A stretch of 57,297 nt of DNA, from positions 1 to 57,297 of the forward strand of contig CAKUEZ010000002.1 of NCBI GenBank assembly GCA_934646965.1. The letters run 5' to 3'. The position numbers and the translations under genes are program-made. How positions within the stretch are numbered: the first letter of the stretch is position 1; each line of letters starts with the position of its first letter. The stretch is from an uncultured Collinsella sp. (GTDB lineage Bacteria > Actinomycetota > Coriobacteriia > Coriobacteriales > Coriobacteriaceae). The notes beneath the pieces are model-generated. The model was not told the DNA's origin and did not search any database. It saw only the letters and a list, made by a program, of their open reading frames with translations. Positions 8,647 to 17,187 of this stretch are shown here, piece by piece.

Positions 8647-9728
8647 GCAAAGATAGGAGCTCGAATATTGAGCTGCTTCGTATAGTTGCGATGCTTCTCA
8701 TCGTTTTGCATCATCTATGCAAATACGCATACCCTGGTGGTTCTTCGATTGAGATCGAGATAACACGAAATGTGCTTCTACTCGGAGGAAAGATAGGCGT
8801 AGATGTTTTTGTTCTCATCTCGGGTTATTTTCTTGCTAGCGGGAAAATCAAAATCACATCAATGCTGAGGGTCCTTTTCGAGGCCTGGTTTTATTCATTG
8901 ACCCTTGGAATTGCTTGCGCTAACTTTGTGCCAGACATTTTTGTCGTTAAGGACTTCTTAAAATCCTTTCTTCCGACCAACAATGGCTTGCCTTGGTTTG
9001 TTACCGCCTATTTAGGAATGTACCTTGTTGCTCCTTGGCTTTCCAAACTTGGAAATGACCTCTCCGGGGAGCAGTTTAAGTCGTTGATCCTTGTGGGGTT
9101 TTGTATTTTTTCCCTCGTGCCTACTCTCACTGGCTGCATGTTCGTCACAGGGGATTTCTCATGGTTCTGCTACCTGTTCTTGGTGGCTTGCTATATTCGC
9201 CGATTTGAAATCACCGCCCCTGTTTCGAAGATGCTGTGCATCGGTGGGCTGTCATTTTTAGTTGCTTCCGTTCTAGTTGGCGAGCTAGTATGCATGAAGC
9301 TTCCTGTTTTTAGCAGATATGTGACGTATTTCGCTAACATGTACACTGTGCCTACGCTTGCTGGATCGGTTGGCCTGTTTTGTATCTTCAAAGCCTTGAA
9401 GGTTCCTACTATCAAGCCCGTCAATCGGATTGCTCAAGGAGCGTTTGGCGTTTACCTGATTCATGAAAATGTATTCGTTCGCGAGCTTCTTTGGCCGAAT
9501 TTTGGATTTGTCTTTGCCGGAAGCTTTCTTGCGGAAATACTCCTTGCTGTTTTGGCGACTCTTGGGATTTATGCTTGCTTGTCATGCATCGACCTTATCC
9601 GCCAGCGGTTGCTTGAAACGCCATTCTTTAAATTTTTACAGAGCAAACTTGGATTGCAATTTGAGAAATGTGACAACGCGCTAAACGGAAATGTCAGGGA
9701 GCGAAGCAATGAACAATCTCGTGTCTAA
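8643..9728 (+). CDS. Acyltransferase family 3 membrane protein (OafA/WecH-like)
   Basis: 361 aa. The N-terminal NIELLRIVAMLLIVLHHL carries the R...H pattern of acyltransferase-3 proteins. GKIGVDVFVLISGYFLASG and NGLPWFVTAYLGMYL follow, with about ten TM helices. These integral membrane enzymes transfer acetyl or other acyl groups to sugars, so O-acetylation of the exopolysaccharide is likely. ATGA coupling to the polymerase. The last 20 bp overlap the start of the third TupA-like gene. The acyl group and the target position are unknown. Confidence 0.85.
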   Translation: MSKDRSSNIELLRIVAMLLIVLHHLCKYAYPGGSSIEIEITRNVLLLGGKIGVDVFVLISGYFLASGKIKITSMLRVLFEAWFYSLTLGIACANFVPDIFVVKDFLKSFLPTNNGLPWFVTAYLGMYLVAPWLSKLGNDLSGEQFKSLILVGFCIFSLVPTLTGCMFVTGDFSWFCYLFLVACYIRRFEITAPVSKMLCIGGLSFLVASVLVGELVCMKLPVFSRYVTYFANMYTVPTLAGSVGLFCIFKALKVPTIKPVNRIAQGAFGVYLIHENVFVRELLWPNFGFVFAGSFLAEILLAVLATLGIYACLSCIDLIRQRLLETPFFKFLQSKLGLQFEKCDNALNGNVRERSNEQSRV

Positions 9729-10614
9729 AGTGGAGAGAAAGCTTTGGTGGCTTCTCAATATGAATGAACGTCTTAAGGGCTGGGACGATGAACGTTACCT
9801 TAAGTTGGTATACCGTATGCGCACGGGCCGTCCCCTCGACCTCGATAACCCGCAGACCTTCAACGAGAAGCTCCAGTGGCTCAAGCTCCACGACAGGAAC
9901 CCGCTCTACACCAAGCTGGTGGACAAGGCCGAGGTGAAGCCCTGGGTCGCCGAACGCATAGGCTGGGAGCACGTGGTGCCTACGCTGGGGGTGTGGGACT
10001 CCTTCGGCGAAATCGACTTCGACGCGCTTCCCGAGCGATTTGTCCTTAAGTGTACGCACGACTCCGGCGGGCTCGCCATCTGCCGCGACCGTGCCTCCTT
10101 CGACGTGGGAGCCGCCCGCAGGGCGATCGAGCACTCGCTGTCGCGCAACTACTTCTGGGTGGGCCGCGAGTGGCCCTACAAGGGCGTTAAGCCCCGCATC
10201 ATCGCCGAGGAGTACCTCGACCCCGACGAGGGGCAGTCGGACCTTACCGATTATAAAGTGATGTGCTTCGGCGGCCGCGCTCGCTGCGAGTTCACTTGTA
10301 CTGGCCGGGCGGACGGAGACCTGCGCGTTGACTTCTTCGACACCGAGTGGAAACACATGCCATTCACCAGACATTACCCCAACACCGACGTTCCGCCCGA
10401 GGCCCCCACTCGGCTGAAGGACATGATTTCCATGGCTGAGCGCCTCTCGGAGGGGATGCCCTTCGTGCGTGTCGACTTCTACGAGGTGGCTGGTCAGTAC
10501 TACTTCGGCGAGCTGACCTTCTATCCCGGCAGCGGGATAGAAGAGTTCGACCCGGAGCGTTGGGACGTCGAACTTGGCTCCTGGATCGACCTGCCCAGTG
10601 AAGAAAAGCGGTAA
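9709..10614 (+). CDS. TupA-like ATP-grasp protein, copy 3
   Basis: 301 aa. The ATG at 9709 is preferred over 9691 because AGGGAG lies 7 bp before it. The domain order is as in copies 1 and 2, with LPERFVLKCTHDSGGLAIC, IIAEEYLDPDEGQ and VRVDFYEVAGQYYFGELTF. The region 9828-10221 is nearly the same DNA as in copy 2, including a run of more than 120 bp without a difference. Both ends of the protein are divergent, so the copies have different N- and C-termini around a shared ATP-binding core. The family is linked to capsule and teichuronopeptide modification; the reaction is unproven. Confidence 0.82.
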   Translation: MNNLVSKVERKLWWLLNMNERLKGWDDERYLKLVYRMRTGRPLDLDNPQTFNEKLQWLKLHDRNPLYTKLVDKAEVKPWVAERIGWEHVVPTLGVWDSFGEIDFDALPERFVLKCTHDSGGLAICRDRASFDVGAARRAIEHSLSRNYFWVGREWPYKGVKPRIIAEEYLDPDEGQSDLTDYKVMCFGGRARCEFTCTGRADGDLRVDFFDTEWKHMPFTRHYPNTDVPPEAPTRLKDMISMAERLSEGMPFVRVDFYEVAGQYYFGELTFYPGSGIEEFDPERWDVELGSWIDLPSEEKR

Positions 10615-10691
10615 TGAAACAATTATTTTGGAACCGCGCTCGGTTTGACGAGCGCTACATCGTTTATGAGCGAACTACTAGGATTGTCTAA
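10614..10691 (+). CDS. 25-codon ORF between two coupled genes
   Basis: This ORF fills the 76-bp gap between the TupA-like gene and the DUF362 gene exactly. Its ATG shares a base with the upstream TAA (TAATG) and its TAA shares a base with the downstream ATG (TAATG). The 25-aa product starts MKQLFWNRARFDERYIVYE and is basic and aromatic. It may be a real micropeptide, a translational relay that couples the two genes, or the remnant of a deleted polysaccharide gene. I recognise no family. Confidence 0.35.
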   Translation: MKQLFWNRARFDERYIVYERTTRIV

Positions 10692-12160
10692 TGACTGTTT
10701 ACTCCCTGTATCATTCCGAGAAGATCGCCTATCCGGACTCGGGCACACCTTTTAGGCCTGGCGAAGTCTATCCGGAGTATCCCTTCACAGTGGCTTCCAT
10801 CGTGCCTGGCGACAACGACGTTTATGCCGGTGTTCGGGAAGCGATGCTGCTCGCTGGGCTCGACGTAGAGAATTACGGCACTGCGGCATGGAATCCCCTT
10901 GGTGGCTACATTGAGCCGGGGATGCGTGTTTTGCTGAAGCCGAATCTTGTAATGCACTCCAATAGGACCGGTAATGGGTCTGACTGTCTTTACACGCATC
11001 CCTCGGTGATTGCCGCGGCAATTGATTACGTTGTGATTGCTTTGAAGGGCACCGGCAAAATCGTCCTTGCCGACGCTCCGATGCAGTCATGCGACTTTGG
11101 CGCGCTCGTGGAGGCTTCTGGTTTGAATGCGATGGTCGAATGGTATCATTCCCAAGGAGTTGATATCGAGCTAAAAGATATGCGTGGACTGGTATCCTCT
11201 TATTCGGCTAGTAACCTGGAGCAGACTCTTGTGGAGGAAGCGACCGGCAAGGTTGTCGACCTGGGGAACGACAGCTGTTTCGTTGGACTTTCCAAAGAGC
11301 GTATTGATGGGCTGCGTATTACGAATTACAACCCCGACGAGCTCAAGAAGCACCATACCCTTTGTAAACATGAATACTATGTTTCGTGCTGCCTACTTGA
11401 TGCCGACGTGGTCGTTAACCTTCCGAAGGCGAAGACCCACCGTAAGGCTGGTGTAACCGGCGCACTCAAAAATATGGTTGGTGTAAATGTTCGAAAAGAG
11501 TACCTTCCTCACCATTCCAACGGCTCGAAGGCCGATGGATTCGACGAATACGAAAAAACGAGTGTGTTAAGGCGCGTCAGCGACAGCGCTGTCGATGTAA
11601 AAAATCGTATGTTGAACCATGACGCCGCTTTTTTGCAAAAAGGGCTTTCGTTTGTTGCTAGAGGTGCCGGTTTTTTGGGAAAACACATGAACGGCGACTA
11701 CTACGATGAGGGCAGTTGGTTCGGAAACGACACCATATGGCGCACTGTGCTGGACTTAAATAAAATTGTGTTCTTTGCCGACAAACAAGGCGTTATGCGA
11801 AAGACTCCTCAGAGACGTATGGTGGTGCTGTGTGACATGGTGACCATAGGCCAGGGGGAGGGTCCGCTTCTCCCTGAGCCCGGGGATTGGCACATGCTCG
11901 CCTTCAGCGATGACCCCTGCGCTCATGATGTGGCTATGGCTCGGTTGATGGGAACTGACCCCTTTATTATCACGACAGTGGGAAAGGCCGTGACATACGA
12001 AGGGCCTTACGCCTGGCGCGATGTGAAAGAAGAATTGCCTAGATGCTGTTCCAACGACGCTACATTTGATGGGGTGCGCGTCGATCGACTAAATGAAGAT
12101 ATGCGTTTTCTGGCCAAGCCGACTTCCGGCTGGGCGGAACGTTTTGCTAGGGAGGGTTAA
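10691..12160 (+). CDS. DUF362 domain-containing protein
   Basis: 489 aa. The family pattern is clear: PGMRVLLKPNLVMHSN near residue 80, HPSVIAAAIDYV, IVLADAPMQSCDF, then DADVVVNLPKAKTHRKAGVTGALKNMVGV split over residues 240-270. DUF362 proteins are often fused to ferredoxin domains; here there is no obvious CxxCxxCxxxC cluster. Homologues occur in some capsule and O-antigen loci but no reaction is assigned. Position between the TupA-like protein and the flippase suggests a modification step before export. The stop codon is directly followed by the TTG start of the flippase. Confidence 0.8.
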   Translation: MTVYSLYHSEKIAYPDSGTPFRPGEVYPEYPFTVASIVPGDNDVYAGVREAMLLAGLDVENYGTAAWNPLGGYIEPGMRVLLKPNLVMHSNRTGNGSDCLYTHPSVIAAAIDYVVIALKGTGKIVLADAPMQSCDFGALVEASGLNAMVEWYHSQGVDIELKDMRGLVSSYSASNLEQTLVEEATGKVVDLGNDSCFVGLSKERIDGLRITNYNPDELKKHHTLCKHEYYVSCCLLDADVVVNLPKAKTHRKAGVTGALKNMVGVNVRKEYLPHHSNGSKADGFDEYEKTSVLRRVSDSAVDVKNRMLNHDAAFLQKGLSFVARGAGFLGKHMNGDYYDEGSWFGNDTIWRTVLDLNKIVFFADKQGVMRKTPQRRMVVLCDMVTIGQGEGPLLPEPGDWHMLAFSDDPCAHDVAMARLMGTDPFIITTVGKAVTYEGPYAWRDVKEELPRCCSNDATFDGVRVDRLNEDMRFLAKPTSGWAERFAREG

Positions 12161-12161
12161 C

Positions 12162-13634
12162 TTGCCCGATTCAGAAGACTTGAAGAAACGATCTGCAGGT
12201 GCGGTCAAGTGGTCGCTGGCGACCGAGGTCATCGTCAAAATAATATCTCCTGTTTCGCAACTCATTCTTGCAAGGATTTTGGCTCCTGAGGCGTTCGGCA
12301 TGGTGGCGACCGTTGCCATGGTAGTTAACTTTGCTGATATGTTTTCTGATGCGGGCTTTCAGAAATATCTGATTCAGCATAGTTTTCGCGATAAAGAAGA
12401 TCTTTATGACAATGCGAACGTTGCATTTTGGACGAACTTCGTCGTTTCTGTATCTCTGTGGTGCCTTATTGCGATCTCCAACGACCCAGTATCCGCTTTT
12501 GTTGGTAATCCGTCGCTGGGCTTCCCCTTGGCTATCGCCTGTCTCTCGCTGCCACTGACTTCATTTTCAAGCATACAAATGGCGTTGTTTCATCGCCGTT
12601 TGGATTTCAGATCGCTCATGCCAGTGAGACTGCTTTCGACCACGCTTAATTTCGGAGCGACGCTTGCGCTTGCGTTCTTGGGATTCGGTTACTGGTCGTT
12701 AATTGCAGGCACGCTGACGGCGAACGTCGTCAATGCCGTGGGACTTACTTTGCAGTCCGAGTGGAAACCGCGTTTTTTCTACTCCCTGGATTGCCTGAAG
12801 GCCATGTTCTCGTTTAGCGGATGGACGCTACTCGAGTCCCTTACCGTCTGGCTTTCCGTTTGGGCGGGCACCTTCATCGTCGGTCACTATCTTGGTGCTG
12901 CAGATTTGGGCTTTTATAAGACGCCCGTGACTTTCGTTAGTGGTTGTTTTGCCATCATTACAAATGCAACAACGCCCATCCTTTTTTCCTCTCTATCACG
13001 ACTCCAGTTTGACCGGGAAGAGTATGTTGCGTACTTACGCCGTTTTCAATTTGTTGTCGCAATTTTCTTGATTCCTCTTTCTGCCGGTATCTTTATATTC
13101 CGCGAGCCTCTTGTGTCGCTCCTTCTTGGTGACCAGTGGGGGAAGTCTACTCTTATGTTTGGGTTGTATGGGCTTTTGCAGGGGCCAATTATTATTCTTT
13201 CTTATTACAGCAGTGAGATTTACCGCTCCCTCGGTAAGCCTCGTGTATCGACTTTGGTTCAGATTCTATTTCTTTTGCTGACGACTCCCCTTATGACCGC
13301 TGCGGCGACGAGGGGCTTTGATGCGGTTGTGTGGGCAGACGCCGGCTCTAGGTTCATTCTGATTGTGATCAATCAGATTGTGACATATTTCGTTGTGGGG
13401 CTTTCTTTCTGGAGTACGATGAGGGTGCTAAAGGAGCCGATTGGCTGCACGTTGGCTATGTGTGTATTTGCCTGCTTTACATATGGTCTCGCTTCTAGCA
13501 GTTGGTTTGGTATCGCGCTCGATATCGTTGGCTGCATAGTCGTTTATTTTGTTGCGTGCTTGGTTTTGCCCAAAAGTAGAGATGTATTACTGAAGCTGGC
13601 CAATGGTGGTGGCTTTAAGAGGGCTGCAGATTAA
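12162..13634 (+). CDS. Wzx-like flippase, MOP superfamily lipopolysaccharide transporter
   Basis: 490 aa from TTG 12162, chosen because GGGAGGG lies about 6 bp before it and it follows the DUF362 stop by one base. The N-terminus KKRSAGAVKWSLATEVIVK and ILARILAPEAFGMVATVA are typical of the Wzx/MOP family, with about 12-14 TM helices along the length. Role: flipping undecaprenyl-linked repeat units across the cytoplasmic membrane for the Wzy-like polymerase encoded upstream. It is the last gene of the operon and is followed by a strong terminator at 13747. Confidence 0.88.
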   Translation: MPDSEDLKKRSAGAVKWSLATEVIVKIISPVSQLILARILAPEAFGMVATVAMVVNFADMFSDAGFQKYLIQHSFRDKEDLYDNANVAFWTNFVVSVSLWCLIAISNDPVSAFVGNPSLGFPLAIACLSLPLTSFSSIQMALFHRRLDFRSLMPVRLLSTTLNFGATLALAFLGFGYWSLIAGTLTANVVNAVGLTLQSEWKPRFFYSLDCLKAMFSFSGWTLLESLTVWLSVWAGTFIVGHYLGAADLGFYKTPVTFVSGCFAIITNATTPILFSSLSRLQFDREEYVAYLRRFQFVVAIFLIPLSAGIFIFREPLVSLLLGDQWGKSTLMFGLYGLLQGPIIILSYYSSEIYRSLGKPRVSTLVQILFLLLTTPLMTAAATRGFDAVVWADAGSRFILIVINQIVTYFVVGLSFWSTMRVLKEPIGCTLAMCVFACFTYGLASSSWFGIALDIVGCIVVYFVACLVLPKSRDVLLKLANGGGFKRAAD

Positions 13635-13746
13635 GGTTTTTGACATCGGAACTGGTTCGATCCAACTTGCCAGTTTCACCCATTTGTATATTGCTTCCTT
13701 TCAATAATATTGAATTACGCAAAACAGCACCGTTAATATTGTTTTT

Positions 13747-13780
13747 GGGCGCTAGGACTATAGGTCCTAGCGCCCTTTTG
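13747..13780 (+). terminator. Rho-independent terminator of the exopolysaccharide operon
   Basis: A perfect 12-bp stem (GGGCGCTAGGAC paired with GTCCTAGCGCCC, 13747-13775) has a short loop and is followed by TTTTGTT. T-rich sequence also precedes the stem but there is no A-tract, so it works mainly for the + strand. It separates the polysaccharide operon from the defence-type island. Confidence 0.88.
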
Positions 13781-13893
13781 TTACTGGCGACTGGTACCGT
13801 GGCGCAATCGCGAGGGCGGACACGTTGACTCGGCCGATAGTTTATTTCAATGGGAGATAACCGATCGTGACACTAAATTTGAAAAGACATGGA

Positions 13894-14994
13894 TTACTGA
13901 ACCACTGTTAGATCGGCCTTTCGTCCGCATGTTTTACTTGCGAGCGTTTTCCCGCCTACTACAACTTGTGCGCTTGTTCCAGTAAGCAGCTGATAGCACA
14001 ACTCAAGGGGCAATGCGGTTTCATTGGTTGCCGTACTAAGTTTTTGCGGCATCTTAGAGAGCAGAATGATGACCTGCTTATTAACCTCAGATTGTTCCGG
14101 AATTATCGCGTTGGGCTCATCCGTTCTCCATCCTGCCGCGCTTAATTGCTTGAAAAGATTGTGGTACTGCCAGTCCGTGAGTAAGCCAATGTCGTGTGAT
14201 CTATAGATAAATGCTGCTACAGATACCTTCCATTGCTTTTTATGGGCTACTGCGTCCCGCAGACTGAAGCCTCTGGGCGTATATTTTAGCATGGTCGATT
14301 TGGGCATTAGGAAGGCCGAGGCAAACCTGTTCGCCTGGGCTTCGATTTCTTTTGTAGCTGAAGGTTCCATATCGAGATTTCGATGCATCACTAGATGTCC
14401 GAGTTCGTGAGCCGCATCCATTCTGCGCCGCTCACCACTCTTTGAAGTCGTGAGAAACACATATGGACATTGGGTTTTTGGTTCCCAGTAAGAAAAGGCG
14501 TCAACCTCGTTTCCGATCTCTCCGGCAAAGAAAATGCGGATGCCGTGGCTCTCAAGGAGGGCTAGCAAATTAGGGATAGCGCCGTCTCCCATTTTCCATT
14601 CTTTACGAAGCATTTCTGCGGCGAGAACGGGGTCTACGCCCTCTATGGTGGGGACGTCTGTTTTTGGTAGGTTGAACTTGGTGTTGCACCAGTCGGATAG
14701 TTCCGTTGCAAGCGTTGCCTCGGCGGTTGCAATGTCTTTTTGACTTCTTTTGAGCTTAGTTCTCGCTCTAAATGAAATAGCCTCTTCTGACATGGGCTCC
14801 GTTGTGTGCAAATTAAAAAATGCTTCGGGAAAACGCAGCGCCCGTATCAAGCGCTGCTCGATTTCGGTACTTGGATTAGTAATGTCGTTTTCGTAGTCGG
14901 CGATAGACTTGGGCGTGACCTCTACAAGCTCGGCCAGCTCTTTTTTCGAAAAGCCACTCATTTTTCGCGCAAGAGTTAGGCGTGTGCCTTCCAT
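13894..14994 (-). CDS. XRE-family regulator fused to ImmA/IrrE metallopeptidase
   Basis: 366 aa. Residues about 5-60 form a helix-turn-helix of the XRE type (FSKKELAELVEVTPKSIADY). HELGH at 196-200, with EIEAQANRFASAFLMP downstream, is the zinc-peptidase core of ImmA/IrrE. The family includes ImmA of ICEBs1, which cleaves its partner repressor, and single-chain XRE-ImmA proteins next to toxin-like or mobile genes. It is the second gene of a two-gene minus-strand unit whose promoter (15779-15807) is covered by a palindrome, so it may repress itself until a signal triggers cleavage. GAGGAAG before the ATG supports the start. Confidence 0.9.
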   Translation of the reverse strand: MEGTRLTLARKMSGFSKKELAELVEVTPKSIADYENDITNPSTEIEQRLIRALRFPEAFFNLHTTEPMSEEAISFRARTKLKRSQKDIATAEATLATELSDWCNTKFNLPKTDVPTIEGVDPVLAAEMLRKEWKMGDGAIPNLLALLESHGIRIFFAGEIGNEVDAFSYWEPKTQCPYVFLTTSKSGERRRMDAAHELGHLVMHRNLDMEPSATKEIEAQANRFASAFLMPKSTMLKYTPRGFSLRDAVAHKKQWKVSVAAFIYRSHDIGLLTDWQYHNLFKQLSAAGWRTDEPNAIIPEQSEVNKQVIILLSKMPQKLSTATNETALPLELCYQLLTGTSAQVVVGGKTLASKTCGRKADLTVVQ

Positions 14995-15070
14995 TTACTT
15001 CCTCATTCGGATGGTTGTTTCAAATCGGTTGTCATTTCTAATGATTTGGGGCCCCGCATGAGCGGTTTGG

Positions 15071-15745
15071 CTAATATCCAACCGCCATATCAGTTTCACT
15101 CGGTTCAATGGGCGAAATGCTGATGGTCGGCACCTCTTCATCGGGCGGGAACGAAATCTGGACGCTCTGTAGCGGAATGGGGTTCATGATGATGCGCTTA
15201 ATCCATCCACCGACCTGGTTGTTTTCGTCAAAATGTGGCTTTGAGAGTTCCATGCGAATCTCTTGGTGACAATAGTCCACATAGAATACCAAATACCACA
15301 ATTTCCCTTCTTGTTGATCGACGACGTAATTATCTGCATCGAATAGGGTCATTTGACCGTCTACGACTGATGACGTCTTGCCCTTCTCTTTTAGCTTTGG
15401 GCCAAATCCCTCTATTTTGCCGGTTGAGGCGTCGCCCGTGGCAACGGTAATCTTGACGCTAGAGTCTTTGGAGATTGTATAAGGTAGGTTTTTAACGCTC
15501 TCCGACTTCCAGCCCTTTTCCGCCATCAACTCACAAATTTTGGCAATTGAGTTGTGATACATAAAGGTGCCACGGGCCGTCGGAGGAAGATGGCCATTAT
15601 CCAAGACGGTCGTGCAGTCTCGTGCATACTCCAACGCTCTCCTAAACATATCTTCGGTAAGATCCGGATGCACATCAGAAGGGCTTGCAAAGCAAGGCCG
15701 TTGGTGCCCCTTTGGCGTGAGGTTAGAATACTGTTGAGCTAACAA
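15071..15745 (-). CDS. Hypothetical protein paired with XRE-ImmA regulator
   Basis: 224 aa from TTG 15745, which has GGAG 5 bp upstream; a longer start at TTG 15760 is possible but lacks a good site. I recognise no domain. The N-terminal half is helical and mixed charge. The C-terminal part has strand-like segments (LWYLVFYVDYCHQEIRMEL) followed by a proline-rich acidic tail (SISPIEPSETD). It is the first gene after the operator-covered promoter and lies 76 bp before the XRE-ImmA gene, so it is probably co-regulated with it and may be its effector or target. It is not visibly a secreted or membrane protein. Confidence 0.7.
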   Translation of the reverse strand: MLAQQYSNLTPKGHQRPCFASPSDVHPDLTEDMFRRALEYARDCTTVLDNGHLPPTARGTFMYHNSIAKICELMAEKGWKSESVKNLPYTISKDSSVKITVATGDASTGKIEGFGPKLKEKGKTSSVVDGQMTLFDADNYVVDQQEGKLWYLVFYVDYCHQEIRMELSKPHFDENNQVGGWIKRIIMNPIPLQSVQISFPPDEEVPTISISPIEPSETDMAVGY

Positions 15746-15760
15746 TGAATCTCCAATCAA

Positions 15761-15807
15761 CTACATTTACTTGACCTAATTCTAGGTCTAGAAAATGTAG
15801 TTAGCAA
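15761..15807 (-). promoter_or_regulatory. Promoter with overlapping 40-bp palindromic operator
   Basis: On the minus strand TTGCTA (15802-15807) and TAGAAT (15779-15784) are separated by 17 bp, a good sigma-70 promoter for the two-gene XRE-ImmA unit. Bases 15761-15800 form a 40-bp palindrome with 16 of 20 positions paired, built from an outer CTACATTT/AAATGTAG and an inner GACCTA/TAGGTC. It covers the -10 box, the start point and most of the spacer, as expected for a repressor operator. The repressor is inferred to be the XRE-ImmA protein. Confidence 0.75.
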
Positions 15808-15947
15808 GTAGCTTTACGGTCTGGATTAATGGCCTCTATTCGGCGATCCTGTTTTGGCATTCGGCGGCTTTTGGGTTTCGGTCGATAGCGCCCCCTCCTT
15901 TTCTGTGAATAATTCCAACTTCACTTTGCTTGTTTGGGGGCGTTCAA

Positions 15948-16094
15948 ATGGCAATCTGCTGCCTGATGAAGCTTTTTGATAGTGGTGAATTGTTGGCATA
16001 TATGCTGCGCTTACAATTGCTTTCTGTGGGCATATTCTTTGGCTGCATATTGGTGCTTTTTCGGCATCCTATTTTCTATCGGGAGGCAAGATGA
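15948..16094 (+). CDS. 48-aa small membrane protein coupled to the next gene
   Basis: ATG 15948 follows a GGGGG stretch by about 8 bp, and the frame ends at a TGA overlapping the next ATG (ATGA at 16091). The product has one hydrophobic helix, roughly residues 20-40 (LLSVGIFFGCILVLF), ending in a basic tail. No family is recognised. Coupling suggests it either regulates or partners the two-TM protein downstream. Size and lack of homology information keep confidence modest. Confidence 0.4.
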   Translation: MAICCLMKLFDSGELLAYMLRLQLLSVGIFFGCILVLFRHPIFYREAR

Positions 16095-16993
16095 GGGAAG
16101 GCTTTAAGAAACGGCTAGGCAAAACCTTTGCCTTTAGCAAGAAGACTGCCAATCTATTTATAGCTAGTCTGGTCATTATCTTTCTTCCACCACTTGTTAT
16201 AGCGTTCCTGTATTCAGTTGACGCGCAACAAGTCGTTATTAGAACGCCGTGGAGTGCCGGCGAGATGCTTGGCTACTGTGGGACCATGGGGGCAGCGTTT
16301 ATTGCCCTTTTGGGCATTGTTTACGGTATCGTTGATGCTTGGGACCAACAACGGACGCAGAGCAGGATGAGCGCCGCTCCATATTTCTCAATGATTATGC
16401 TGACGCAGAAAAATAGGAAAGGTTGGCTATCGATGTTGCAGCAATGTGGGGGTGATTCTGAAGAATCTGCTTCTTCTGATACAGGGTCTAATAGCGAATC
16501 CAAAGAGTATTACGAGGCTGAAGAACGCGATACCTACGTGCTAATTGGAAATACAATTGAGTATAAAGACGGTCTTACCAGTGAGCAGCGGAAACGTGTT
16601 ACACATAGTTATCTATCTGAATCAATAGAGGGCCTTAGCCTCGCAACACCCAATCCGACAATTTATGTTCCATTGAGGTTCAAGAACGTTGGCCCTGGTT
16701 GCGCCAACAATGTAAAGGTCGGCGTTAATCGCAAAGGTGCGGTTTGGCGAGGCGTTAGATCCTTGACGCTTGATCATGGGGAGAGTTTTTACCTTGGTAT
16801 TTTCATAGATACGCAAACTGATTCTGCGATCGGGGAGTATGAGCTTGGAATTGCTTTCTATGACTGCTTAGGTTTCAGATACATGCAATCCTTCGAGCTG
16901 AAAGTAGTGAAGGATGAAGACGGGGGACATGTTGCGGAGCTGGAATGCTTGGGTAGAAAGACCATAATCGACGATCAGTCTTATACAAATTAG
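16091..16993 (+). CDS. Two-TM protein of unknown function, paralogue 1
   Basis: 300 aa with GGGAGG 4 bp before the ATG. The N-terminus is basic (FKKRLGKTFAFSKKTA). Two TM helices follow, about residues 20-40 (FIASLVIIFLPPLVIAFLY) and 60-80 (MLGYCGTMGAAFIALLGIV). The rest is soluble and ends in a probable beta-rich domain: RFKNVGPGCANNVKVGVNR, GESFYLGIF and FYDCLGFRYMQSFEL. The protein at 23734 has the same order and shares the LGY.G....., G.G.A.NV.VG..NR..W and D.LG.RY.Q.F patterns, so they are paralogues. The pair brackets the unassigned part of the island. A membrane-bound sensor or effector of a defence system is possible but is only inferred. Confidence 0.75.
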   Translation: MREGFKKRLGKTFAFSKKTANLFIASLVIIFLPPLVIAFLYSVDAQQVVIRTPWSAGEMLGYCGTMGAAFIALLGIVYGIVDAWDQQRTQSRMSAAPYFSMIMLTQKNRKGWLSMLQQCGGDSEESASSDTGSNSESKEYYEAEERDTYVLIGNTIEYKDGLTSEQRKRVTHSYLSESIEGLSLATPNPTIYVPLRFKNVGPGCANNVKVGVNRKGAVWRGVRSLTLDHGESFYLGIFIDTQTDSAIGEYELGIAFYDCLGFRYMQSFELKVVKDEDGGHVAELECLGRKTIIDDQSYTN

Positions 16994-17187
16994 TCCTTTG
17001 ATGCTGACACGAAATAATCAGTGTCGTTGAGCGCTGTCGCAGGCGCGGTTGGCTCGCTGTGATTATTGAAGGGCTGCGCTCGCAAACGGTTCGAGAAAAC
17101 TAAAGTAGAATTATTTTACGTTCATTGTCTGGTGCATGACGTTTTATCAATGTTGATTAATTGGCTTCATGTACAGGCGTCTAATTG

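Noticed and set aside
13640..13828. 62-codon + strand ORF after the flippase gene
   Set aside because: It runs through the terminator hairpin and has no ribosome-binding site.
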